Assembly (NCBI GenBank): GCA_947626485.1
Contig: CANQSG010000031.1
Location: 1 to 15,092, forward strand
Length of the DNA stretch: 15,092 bases
Origin: an uncultured Clostridia bacterium
Lineage (GTDB): Bacteria; Bacillota; Clostridia; Oscillospirales; Acutalibacteraceae
Reading direction: 5' to 3'
Positions 7,751-14,250 of this stretch are shown one piece after another. The notes beneath the pieces are model-generated. The model searched no databases and had not been told where the DNA came from. It saw only the letters and a list, made by a program, of their open reading frames with translations. Positions within the stretch are counted from its first letter, which is position 1. Every line of letters starts with the position of its first letter. The position numbers were made by a program, and so were the translations under genes.

Positions 7751-8491
7751 TTGAACGACCTCCTTAACGATCGTGCCGGGCACCGTCGGCTCCAGACTGG
7801 AGCGGACTTCCAGCTCGACGTTGTATTTTTTTGCCATTTCCACCGAACGGTTGTTGAGCACCTGCGCGCCGAGCGTCGCGAGCTCGAGCATTTCGTCGTA
7901 GGTGATCTCCTGCATTTTCTGCGCCGTCTTCACCTTGCGCGGGTCGGCGGAATAGACCCCGTCGACGTCGGTGTAGATTTCGCACCGGTCGGCGTGCAGC
8001 GCGGCGGCGATGGCGACGGCGCTGGTGTCCGACCCGCCGCGGCCGAGGGTGGTGATGTCGTCATACTTGTTGATGCCCTGAAAACCGGCGACGATGACGA
8101 TATTTTTGCGCGCCAGCTCGGCTTCGAGGCGGGTGACGTCGAGTCGCTTGATGCGGGCGACGCCGTATTTCGAATCGGTTTGGAACCCCGCCTGCCAGCC
8201 GAGCAGCGAGACGACGGGGAAGCCGAGCTGTTCGACCGCCATCGCAAGCAAGGCGACCGAAATCTGCTCGCCCGCCGAGAGCAGCATATCCATTTCACGC
8301 TTGGAAGCGCCCTCTGGGTTGATCTCGCGGGCTTTTTCGATGAGGTCGTCGGTCGTGTCGCCCTGGGCGGAAACGACGACGACAAGGCTGTTGCCCTTCT
8401 TGTAATCTTCGGTGACGATGCGCGCGACGTTGCGCACGCGGTTCGCGTCCGCGACGGAGCTGCCGCCGAATTTTTTTACAATCAATGCCAT
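7280..8491 (-). CDS. lysC: Aspartate kinase (aspartokinase, alpha subunit)
   Basis: This enzyme phosphorylates L-aspartate, the committed first step to lysine, threonine, methionine and diaminopimelate. The protein is 403 residues long. The kinase motif KKFGGSSVA lies at 6-14, the GRGGSDTSA nucleotide/substrate loop is in the middle, and DVDGVYSADPRKV follows. Two ACT domains occupy roughly 265-403 and are the usual site of feedback inhibition by lysine and/or threonine. The length matches the Bacillus LysC type. AGGAGG is well placed 9 nt before ATG 8491. The gene is last in the ACT-hom-lysC operon, 18 nt after hom. An internal ribosome site inside the frame is listed separately. Confidence 0.96.
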   Translation of the reverse strand: MALIVKKFGGSSVADANRVRNVARIVTEDYKKGNSLVVVVSAQGDTTDDLIEKAREINPEGASKREMDMLLSAGEQISVALLAMAVEQLGFPVVSLLGWQAGFQTDSKYGVARIKRLDVTRLEAELARKNIVIVAGFQGINKYDDITTLGRGGSDTSAVAIAAALHADRCEIYTDVDGVYSADPRKVKTAQKMQEITYDEMLELATLGAQVLNNRSVEMAKKYNVELEVRSSLEPTVPGTIVKEVVQMEKMLIRGVAKDGDVAQISVIGLQDNPGVAFRIFHLLAQKNINVDVILQSIGRSGTKDITFTVPRPQLKDAVGTLTEYQSVIGFQSLTSNDTVAKVSVVGSGMESHPGVAARMFEALYEAGVNIMMISTSEIKISVIIAQDDADRAVEAVHDAFIG

Positions 8492-8509
8492 GGTTCGTGG
8501 CCTCCTGAA

Positions 8510-9742
8510 TCAATCAATTACGTGGTAAACGACCGGGTCGCGCAGGCAGGGCAGGGCGGCGAGCGTTTCGCGCAATACCCCTTCTGTGCCGGTCGGCGTG
8601 AGAAAGGCGATTTCCCGCGCGGCGTTGTCCCGAATGGTGAACAATTCTTCGCCGAAGGCGTCGGACGCGGCTTTCGCGGCGGCGGTCGGGTCGTCGCAGC
8701 TTGCCCGGACGTACAGCCGGGTCTCGCTTATCGTTGCCGGGACGACGAAATCGGGCGCGCCCTCTGCCCAATATAGATATTTGCGGGCGGTTAAGTGCTT
8801 CGCGCAGTCGAGCACGTCGGCGACGACGGCGCTTGCGGTCGGCATCTTCCCGGCGCCGCGCCCGTAAAAGAGCACGTCGCCGACGCAGTCGCCGTGCACG
8901 AGGATCGCGTTGAAAACGTCGTTCACGTTCGCGAGAATGTGGGCGCGGGAAATGAGGGCGGGGTAGACGGCGGCGGTGACGTGTCCGTCGGGCAGCCGCC
9001 GCGCGCGGCCGATCAGTTTGACGACGGCGTTAAACCGGTCAGCATAATCGACGTCGGTCCTTGAAATCCCGGTGATGCCGGTCGTCTCGACCTGCGCGGG
9101 GTAGACGTGCTGCCCAAAGGCGAGCGCCGCGAGGATGCAGAGCTTGCGGCAGGCATCGTGCCCCTCGACGTCGGCGGTCGGGTCTTTTTCGGCGTAGCCG
9201 TTTTGCTGAGCGAGGCGTAACGCGTCGGCAAACGACATGTTTTCCGCGACCATTTTCGTCAGAATGAAATTCGTCGTGCCGTTCAAAATGCCGAGCACTT
9301 CGGTGATGGTGTTGGCGGCAAGGCACTGCGCCATCGGACGCAAAATCGGAATGCCGCCGCCGACGCTCGCCTCGAACAGGAAATTGACGTTGTTTGCCGC
9401 TGCGATCTCGAGCAGCTCCTGCCCCTTGGCGGCGACGAGCTCTTTATTCGAGGTGACGACGCTTTTTCCGGCGAGCAGGCAGGCCTTCGTGTAATCGTAG
9501 GCGAAGGTGACGCCGCCCATTACCTCGACGACGATGCGGATCTCCGGGTCGTCCAGAATATCCGCAAACCGCTTCGTAAAGAGCGGCGCGTAAGCGAGCC
9601 CGTCGAAATCCCGCAGATCGAGAATGTATTTCAGCCGGATCTCCTCTTTTATCTTTTCCGTCAGCACGTCCCGGTGATACAGCAGAATTTCCGCCACGCC
9701 GGAACCGACGACGCCGTGACCCATCAGGGCGACGTTGATCAT
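8510..9742 (-). CDS. hom: Homoserine dehydrogenase
   Basis: This enzyme reduces aspartate semialdehyde to homoserine with NAD(P)H, at the branch to threonine and methionine. The protein is 410 residues long. It begins with a Rossmann nucleotide-binding loop, GHGVVGSG at 8-15. The middle carries the substrate region NKELVAAKG and the family signature DPTADVEGHDACRKL. From about residue 335 the sequence looks like the C-terminal ACT regulatory domain, as expected for the long threonine-regulated form. AGGAGG lies about 7 nt before ATG 9742. The gene sits between an HTH/ACT protein gene (42 nt upstream) and lysC (18 nt downstream). thrB and thrC are not in this cluster. Confidence 0.96.
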   Translation of the reverse strand: MINVALMGHGVVGSGVAEILLYHRDVLTEKIKEEIRLKYILDLRDFDGLAYAPLFTKRFADILDDPEIRIVVEVMGGVTFAYDYTKACLLAGKSVVTSNKELVAAKGQELLEIAAANNVNFLFEASVGGGIPILRPMAQCLAANTITEVLGILNGTTNFILTKMVAENMSFADALRLAQQNGYAEKDPTADVEGHDACRKLCILAALAFGQHVYPAQVETTGITGISRTDVDYADRFNAVVKLIGRARRLPDGHVTAAVYPALISRAHILANVNDVFNAILVHGDCVGDVLFYGRGAGKMPTASAVVADVLDCAKHLTARKYLYWAEGAPDFVVPATISETRLYVRASCDDPTAAAKAASDAFGEELFTIRDNAAREIAFLTPTGTEGVLRETLAALPCLRDPVVYHVID

Positions 9743-9784
9743 GTTTTTCCCTCCTGCATTTGAAACAGCCGTTGCAAAGCAAAC

Positions 9785-10222
9785 TTAAATGGTATAGAAC
9801 TTGGCGGACAGCACGCCGTCGACCTGCCGCACCCGCTCGATCATTTCCTCGGGCGAGAGCTCCATGCGGTCGCAGCGGACGGAGATCGCGACCGTCGCGC
9901 TGCCGTCGGCAGGCAGATCCTGATTCATCGTCAGGATGTTGGCGCCGAGCTGCGAGAGCGCGCCGATGAGCGCCGAGAGCACCCCGACCCGGTCGGCGAG
10001 CGAGGCGTTGATCGTGACGGTCTTGCCGCGGTCGTAGCCGTTGTACTGAAACACCCGGTCGGCGTATTTGTAAAACGCGCTGCGGGAAATGCCCGCCATG
10101 CGGGTCGCCTCCGTCGCGTTTTTCGCCTTGCCGGAGGCGAGCAGCATCTTGGCCTGGATGACGCCCGAAAAGACGGGCGGCAGCACAGTTTCGTCGACCA
10201 GCAGATAGCGATAATTCTCCAT
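9785..10222 (-). CDS. UPF0735/PheB-like ACT-domain protein, possible regulator of hom-lysC
   Basis: This is a 145-residue protein of the UPF0735 family, called PheB in Bacillus, whose role is not settled. Residues 35-54 (NATEATRMAGISRSAFYKYA) look like a helix-turn-helix of the TetR recognition type (GxS..xFYxY). Residues from about 66 to the end form a single ACT domain that could bind an amino acid. It is the first gene of the operon with hom and lysC, so an amino-acid-sensing regulator is an attractive inference. The ribosome site before ATG 10222 is weak (GGTGGA), so translation may be low. Family membership is fairly sure; DNA binding is inferred from the sequence pattern only. Confidence 0.88.
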   Translation of the reverse strand: MENYRYLLVDETVLPPVFSGVIQAKMLLASGKAKNATEATRMAGISRSAFYKYADRVFQYNGYDRGKTVTINASLADRVGVLSALIGALSQLGANILTMNQDLPADGSATVAISVRCDRMELSPEEMIERVRQVDGVLSAKFYTI

Positions 10223-10264
10223 AATCGTCCACCACTCAAGGACAAATGTCTTTTATGCCTATAC

Positions 10265-10293
10265 ACTATACCATACGCACGGCAAAAAAGCAA
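10265..10293 (-). promoter_or_regulatory. Predicted sigma-A promoter of the ACT-hom-lysC operon
   Basis: On the minus strand, TTGCTT (10288-10293) and TATAGT (10265-10270) are 17 bp apart. TGG immediately before the -10 box forms an extended -10 element. Transcription would begin near 10258, leaving a leader of about 35 nt, too short for a T-box or riboswitch. Confidence 0.65.
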
Positions 10294-10308
10294 TGTGAAT
10301 TCTTATTT

Positions 10309-10328
10309 TTTTCTGAATCTTCAGAAAA
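10309..10328. promoter_or_regulatory. Perfect 9+9 bp palindrome between divergent promoters, candidate operator
   Basis: The arms TTTTCTGAA (10309-10317) and TTCAGAAAA (10320-10328) are perfect inverted repeats around a 2-bp centre. The site lies 16 bp upstream of the hom operon -35 box and 5 bp upstream of the ytvI-like gene's -35 box. It therefore lies outside both predicted transcripts, which argues for a DNA-binding site rather than an RNA hairpin. The binding protein is unknown. Confidence 0.5.
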
Positions 10329-10332
10329 CCGG

Positions 10333-10361
10333 TTGCACTCCGAGGAAAAATCGGTTATGAT
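10333..10361 (+). promoter_or_regulatory. Predicted sigma-A promoter of the ytvI-like gene
   Basis: TTGCAC (10333-10338) and TATGAT (10356-10361) are 17 bp apart. The start point would be near 10368, giving a leader of about 87 nt before the TTG start codon. I see no convincing riboswitch in that leader. Confidence 0.6.
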
Positions 10362-10454
10362 AGACAACAGAAAAAACTTCCGCCCGTCGGCAAGCCGTAT
10401 TTTGCCCGGTCGTCCGGCGGTTTATGAAAATCGGATAAAGGAGGAGACCCGCCC

Positions 10455-11552
10455 TTGACGTTGGAACAAAAGAAGCATTTTTTGATACAGATCGCCTTTT
10501 ACGCGGTTGCGCTTGCGCTTTTTTATCTCTCGTTCCGCTATCTGCCGTTTTATCTGCTGCCCTTTTTGATCGCCTTCCTCGTCGCGATGGCGGTGCGGCG
10601 CCCCGCCGCTTACATGGCGAAAAAAACCCGCTTTTCCAAGGGCTTCTGGGCGGCGGCGATCGTCCTTTTTGCTTACATCGCCGTCGGCGGGCTGCTTTTC
10701 TGGCTCGGCTACTGGCTCTATCAGCAGATTTACGGCTTCGTTTCCTTCGTGCCGACCCTCCTGCCGCAGCTCGGCACGATCTTCTCCCAGTTCAGCGCCC
10801 GCATTTCGCCGCTGTTTGAAGGTCTGCCGCAGGGCATTCAGGCGACGCTCAATGAACTGCCGGATCACCTGATGCGCACCCTGACCGACGTGCTGCCCGG
10901 GCTGCTCTCCTCGTTTGCCGGCGGCGTCGTCAAGCGCACGCCCTCCATCCTCATCAGCGCGATCGTTACCGTCGTCGCCAGCTGCTACATGGCGAAGGAT
11001 TACGATCAGATCGTCCGCTTTATCCGCAACCAGCTCCCCGCCAAATATTTCAAAATCCTGCTCGACGTCAAGGGCATGATGACCCACAACCTCTTCCGCA
11101 TGGCGCGGGGCTATTTGCTCTTAATGCTCATCACCTTTGCCGAGCTGACGGTCGGCCTGCTGCTGCTGCGCGTGCCTTACGCCGTCGCCGTCGCCGCCAT
11201 TATCGCCGTCGTCGATATCCTGCCCGTGCTCGGCACCGGGACGGTCGTCATCCCTTGGGCGATCGTCTCGCTCGTCACCGGTAACGTCTGGCGCGCGGTG
11301 GGGCTGCTCGTTCTCTACCTCGCGATCACGGTGCTGCGCAACTTCCTCGAGCCGAAGGTGATCGGCTCCCAGATGGGCATGCACCCGCTGCTCATCCTGC
11401 TGTCGATGTTCTGCGGCCTGCGGCTCTTCGGCTTCCTCGGCATGTTCTGCCTGCCGGTGCTCGTCATCATCCTCATCAACCTGCAAAAGCAGGGCACGAT
11501 CCATATTTTCCGCACCGAACCCCCGCCCGAAACCGACGCCGACGCCGATTGA
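10455..11552 (+). CDS. ytvI: AI-2E family membrane protein, YtvI-like
   Basis: This is a 365-residue integral membrane protein of the AI-2E transporter family (PF01594). Hydrophobic segments occur near 11-47, 60-85, 165-180 and several more from 215 to 350. The conserved loop DILPVLGTGT starts at residue 254 and the LEPKVIG signature has Glu299. Length and these motifs fit the sporulation membrane protein YtvI more closely than other family members, but the transported substrate is unknown and the sporulation link is inference. The start is TTG at 10455, with AAGGAGG (10438-10444) 10 nt upstream. The acidic tail (PPPETDADAD) is unremarkable. The gene has its own promoter and terminator, so it is probably monocistronic. 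Confidence 0.88.
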   Translation: MTLEQKKHFLIQIAFYAVALALFYLSFRYLPFYLLPFLIAFLVAMAVRRPAAYMAKKTRFSKGFWAAAIVLFAYIAVGGLLFWLGYWLYQQIYGFVSFVPTLLPQLGTIFSQFSARISPLFEGLPQGIQATLNELPDHLMRTLTDVLPGLLSSFAGGVVKRTPSILISAIVTVVASCYMAKDYDQIVRFIRNQLPAKYFKILLDVKGMMTHNLFRMARGYLLLMLITFAELTVGLLLLRVPYAVAVAAIIAVVDILPVLGTGTVVIPWAIVSLVTGNVWRAVGLLVLYLAITVLRNFLEPKVIGSQMGMHPLLILLSMFCGLRLFGFLGMFCLPVLVIILINLQKQGTIHIFRTEPPPETDADAD

Positions 11553-11572
11553 CGCCGCATAATTCACCCTGT

Positions 11573-11601
11573 AACCGGTCGCCCCGCGCGGCCGGTTTTT
11601 T
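11573..11601 (+). terminator. Rho-independent terminator after the ytvI-like gene
   Basis: The arms AACCGGTCG (11573-11581) and CGGCCGGTT (11589-11597) form a 9-bp stem with one G-U pair and a 7-nt loop. It is followed by a six-T run (11596-11601). Confidence 0.87.
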
Positions 11602-11608
11602 CATGGCA

Positions 11609-11637
11609 TTTTGCACCCGCGGCGCATAGAATAGAAT
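11609..11637 (+). promoter_or_regulatory. Possible promoter of the DUF3343 gene
   Basis: Two overlapping TAGAAT boxes (11627-11632 and 11632-11637) lie downstream of TTTTGCAC. Reading TTTTGC (11609-11614) as the -35 box gives 17 bp to the second TAGAAT; reading TTGCAC (11611-11616) gives only 15 bp. A gene start after a terminator requires a promoter in this region, but the exact boxes are uncertain. Confidence 0.4.
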
Positions 11638-11645
11638 GTAGTAAC

Positions 11646-11687
11646 GGCACAAGATCGAATACGGGAAGTGCCGGGCGTGCCAACCCG
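11646..11687 (+). other. Leader of the DUF3343 gene with alternative hairpins
   Basis: In the leader, GGCAC (11646-11650) can pair with GTGCC at 11668-11672 or with a second GTGCC at 11677-11681. CGGG (11672-11675) can pair with CCCG (11684-11687), which is incompatible with the second option. I do not recognise a known riboswitch class. Short GC stems arise easily by chance in this genome. Confidence 0.25.
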
Positions 11688-11716
11688 ACGGATCGAAAAG
11701 ATAGGGAGTGAAGAAA

Positions 11717-11938
11717 ATGAAGCAATACCGGATCGTCACCGGCTCCATCACCTACGCGATGCGGGGGCGGGACGTCCTGCGCAGAGCCGGGTTTCACGCC
11801 CGGGTGGAGCGGCTGACCTCCGATCTTTCTGACGTCGGCTGCGGGTATACGGTCGTCCTGTCCGGTGATATTCGGGCGGCGGAAAGCATCTTGCGCGGCG
11901 CCGGTGTGAAAATTCTGAAAATCCGGGAAGAGAACTGA
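11717..11938 (+). CDS. DUF3343 protein (putative Se/S carrier-like)
   Basis: This is a 73-residue protein of the DUF3343 (putative Se/S carrier-like, PF11823) type. It shows the family layout: an N-terminal strand KQYRIVTG, a helix, then a conserved cysteine at Cys42 in VGCGYTVVLSG, and a final helix/strand. Such proteins are found beside YedF-like or class V aminotransferase genes in Clostridia and are proposed to carry selenium or sulfur; direct evidence is scarce. I chose the ATG at 11717 because GGGAG (11704-11708) lies 8 nt before it. The GTG at 11708 overlaps that ribosome site and is unlikely. A cysteine-desulfurase-like gene follows after a hairpin. Confidence 0.85.
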   Translation: MKQYRIVTGSITYAMRGRDVLRRAGFHARVERLTSDLSDVGCGYTVVLSGDIRAAESILRGAGVKILKIREEN

Positions 11939-11946
11939 CCCATTCC

Positions 11947-11975
11947 GGGGCGCGGCGGTTTGTCGCGCCCTTTTT
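11947..11975 (+). terminator. Terminator-like hairpin between the DUF3343 and desulfurase genes
   Basis: GGGCGCG (11948-11954) pairs with CGCGCCC (11964-11970) around a 9-nt loop and is followed directly by five T (11971-11975). It begins 8 nt after the DUF3343 stop and ends 3 nt before the ribosome site of the next gene. It could be a partial terminator or a transcript-stabilising hairpin. Confidence 0.7.
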
Positions 11976-11992
11976 GAGAGGAGCGCTTGACG

Positions 11993-13126
11993 ATGATTTA
12001 TTTGGACAACGCGGCGACGACGGGAAGAAAGCCGCCCGGGGTGCAGGAGGCGGTGGCGCGGGCGCTGCGGGGCGTGACCGCCAACCCCGGCAGAAGCGGA
12101 CATCAGGCGTCGCTGCAGGCGGCGACCCTTGTTTATCGCTGCCGGGAAGCGCTCAGCCGGTTTTTCGACGCCGACGCGCCCGAGCAGGTCGCCTTCACCC
12201 AGAACTGCACCCACAGTATCAACTGCGTGCTCAAAGGGCTGCTTCAAGCGGGCGATCACGTCGTCGTCTCCTCCCTCGAGCACAACGCCGTCATGCGGCC
12301 GCTCGAAGCGCTGCGGCGGGAGCGCGGCGTCGTTTGCGACGTCGCCGAGGTGATTTTCGGCGACCCGGACGCGACGTTTCGCGCCTTCGAACGGCTGATT
12401 CGCCCGGAGACAAAGCTCGTTTTCTGCACCCACGCCTCCAACGTGACGGGGGAGTGCCTGCCGATCGCGCGCATCGGCGCCCTCTGCGCAGCGCAGGGCG
12501 TTCCCTTCGGGGTCGACGCCGCCCAGACCGCCGGGATTTTGCCGATCTCCATGCGGAAAATGCAGATCGATTTTCTCTGCGTCGCGCCCCATAAAGGACT
12601 GTATGCGCCGATGGGCGTCGGCGTGCTCATCGCCCGCAAGCCCCTGCCGCACACCCTGCTCGAGGGCGGCACGGGCACCGATTCGGTCAACTTTTTGCAG
12701 CCGTCGTCGCCGCCCGAACGGTTTGAAAGCGGCACGGTCAACCTGCCGGGCATCGCGGGGCTTGCGGCGGGGCTGGAATTTGTCCGGCAGAAGGGGATCG
12801 AGAAGATCTGCCGCCACGAGATCGCGCTGCTCGCCCGGTTTTACGACGGCCTGCGGGCGCTGCCGGGCGTCCGGCTTTACGGCGAGCGCCCGACCTTCGG
12901 CCGGACGGCGCCGGTGCTTTCCTTCAACCTGCGGCAGGATGCGAGCATGCAGGTCGGCGCCTATCTCGACGCCCACGGCGTCGCGGTGCGGGCGGGTCTG
13001 CACTGCGCTCCGGCGGCACACGCGCGGCTCGGCACGATCGACAGCGGAACGGTACGGGTCTGCCCTTCGGTCTATAATCGCGCCGAAGAAACGGAGCGGG
13101 TTCTGTTTTTGTTGAAGAAATATTAA
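11993..13126 (+). CDS. Class V aminotransferase, cysteine desulfurase / selenocysteine lyase family
   Basis: This is a 377-residue PLP enzyme of the NifS/SufS superfamily. It closely fits the 'cysteine desulfurase family protein' subgroup often paired with DUF3343. It opens with IYLDNAATT, has the SLEHNAV histidine loop, and carries PLP-site residues Asp175 and Gln178 (VDAAQTAG). The Schiff-base lysine is Lys201 in APHKGLYAPMG. Cys338 in RAGLHCAP is the position of the mobile-loop catalytic cysteine. These features predict removal of S or Se from cysteine or selenocysteine, though which is not determinable here. ATG 11993 is chosen because AGGAG (11979-11983) is 9 nt upstream; a TTG at 11987 would be only 3 nt away. 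No clear terminator follows its stop. Confidence 0.92.
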   Translation: MIYLDNAATTGRKPPGVQEAVARALRGVTANPGRSGHQASLQAATLVYRCREALSRFFDADAPEQVAFTQNCTHSINCVLKGLLQAGDHVVVSSLEHNAVMRPLEALRRERGVVCDVAEVIFGDPDATFRAFERLIRPETKLVFCTHASNVTGECLPIARIGALCAAQGVPFGVDAAQTAGILPISMRKMQIDFLCVAPHKGLYAPMGVGVLIARKPLPHTLLEGGTGTDSVNFLQPSSPPERFESGTVNLPGIAGLAAGLEFVRQKGIEKICRHEIALLARFYDGLRALPGVRLYGERPTFGRTAPVLSFNLRQDASMQVGAYLDAHGVAVRAGLHCAPAAHARLGTIDSGTVRVCPSVYNRAEETERVLFLLKKY

Positions 13127-13143
13127 ATTTTTTGTTGCGGCGC

Positions 13144-13172
13144 TTGCGTGTTCCGTTGAAATATGATACAAT
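13144..13172 (+). promoter_or_regulatory. Predicted promoter of the cdaA-cdaR operon
   Basis: TTGCGT (13144-13149) and TACAAT (13167-13172) are 17 bp apart, and TGA directly before the -10 box makes it an extended -10. The start point near 13180 leaves a leader of about 85 nt. It also rules out the in-frame ATG at 13163 as the cdaA start. Confidence 0.7.
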
Positions 13173-13264
13173 ATACACAGTATCATCCGCCGCCTGTTTT
13201 CGCGCCTGCTTTTGCGCCCCGCAGCGGCGGGAAAAGAATCCGGAAAAAGAGGGATCGCGAGCCA

Positions 13265-14236
13265 ATGTCTGCCTTTTTCGATACGATCAGCACCCTTTGG
13301 AATCAGATTCTCTACGTCATCAGCCAGATCAAAATTCACGATATTCTCGACATTCTGCTCGTCGCGTTTATCGTCTATAAGGCCATCGAACTCTTCCGCG
13401 ACAGCCGCGCCGGGACGCTTCTCAAGGGCATCGCCATCCTGCTCGTCGTCTCGCTCGTCGCGCAGTGGTTCAATATGGTTACGATGCGCTGGCTGCTCAA
13501 CAAGGTCATCGATTCCGTACTCATCGCCATCGTCGTCATCTTTCAGCCCGAGCTGCGCCGCGCGGTCGAGCGCATCGGCCGCAGCAAAATCAGCCAGATC
13601 GGCCGCGGCTCGTCCTACGGCGACGAGCGCGACGCCATGATGCACTGTATCGACGCGGTCTGCAAGGCGGCGGCCTCCATGCAGGAGCAAAAGATCGGCG
13701 CGCTGATGGTCTTTGAACGCACCACCATGCTCGGCGAGATCATCAACACCGGCACGGTCATCAACGCCAACGCCACGCCGCAGCTCGTCGGCAACATCTT
13801 TTACCCGAAATCCCCGCTGCACGACGGGGCGATGATCCTGCGCGAGGGCAGGGTCTACGCGGCGGGCTGCATTCTGCCTCTGACGGGGGACGACAGCCTC
13901 TCTTCGCAGCTCGGCACCCGCCACCGCGCCGCCATCGGCATGAGCGAAAATTCCGACGCGCTCGTCGTCGTCGTCTCGGAGGAGACCGGGACGATCTCGG
14001 TCGCCCTCAACGGCAAAATTCAGCGCGATTTTACGCCGATCACCCTGCGCGGGGAGCTCAACCGGCAGCTGCTGCCCGCCGATGAGAAGTCCGGCGGCAA
14101 GGCGCCGGGGCTCTTCAAAAAAATGCGCCGCAAGAAAAAGCAGACGCCGGAAACACAGCCGGAAGCCGACGCGCAACCGCAGGCGACGCCGCCGGAGGAA
14201 ACCCCCGACGGGACGAACGAACAAGATCACGAATAA
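13265..14236 (+). CDS. cdaA: Diadenylate cyclase CdaA
   Basis: CdaA is the membrane diadenylate cyclase that makes the second messenger c-di-AMP from two ATP, controlling potassium, osmotic and cell-wall balance. The protein has 323 residues. Three N-terminal membrane helices (about 18-90) lead into the DAC domain. The catalytic motifs are intact: DGA at 187-189 and RHR at 219-221 (GTRHRAAIGMSE). The C-terminus adds a basic patch (KKMRRKKK) and an acidic, Pro/Glu-rich, probably disordered tail of about 30 residues. ATG 13265 is used, with GAGGG (13249-13253) 11 nt upstream. A longer in-frame ATG at 13163 overlaps the promoter. cdaR follows 14 nt after the stop. Confidence 0.96.
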   Translation: MSAFFDTISTLWNQILYVISQIKIHDILDILLVAFIVYKAIELFRDSRAGTLLKGIAILLVVSLVAQWFNMVTMRWLLNKVIDSVLIAIVVIFQPELRRAVERIGRSKISQIGRGSSYGDERDAMMHCIDAVCKAAASMQEQKIGALMVFERTTMLGEIINTGTVINANATPQLVGNIFYPKSPLHDGAMILREGRVYAAGCILPLTGDDSLSSQLGTRHRAAIGMSENSDALVVVVSEETGTISVALNGKIQRDFTPITLRGELNRQLLPADEKSGGKAPGLFKKMRRKKKQTPETQPEADAQPQATPPEETPDGTNEQDHE

Positions 14237-14250
14237 GGACGGAAGAGGTT

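Noticed and set aside
7265..8776. A 503-residue plus-strand frame opposite lysC and hom
   Set aside because: It is the antisense shadow of two certain enzymes and starts inside the terminator region. Its composition (rich in Asp, Arg, Gly and Val) is that of a reversed GC-rich gene.
10246..10458. A 70-residue plus-strand frame in the hom/ytvI intergenic region
   Set aside because: It spans both divergent promoters and the palindrome, begins upstream of any plus-strand promoter and has no ribosome site.
11625..11633. CATAGAATA as a sporulation sigma-E/K type -10 box
   Set aside because: It matches the CATAnnnTA core, but no suitable -35 element is found at the required distance, so I did not call a sporulation promoter.
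13163..13264. A 34-residue N-terminal extension of CdaA from the ATG at 13163
   Set aside because: The ATG overlaps the predicted -10 box, lies upstream of the likely transcription start, and the extra residues do not resemble CdaA. The ATG at 13265 has a ribosome site and the normal N-terminus.
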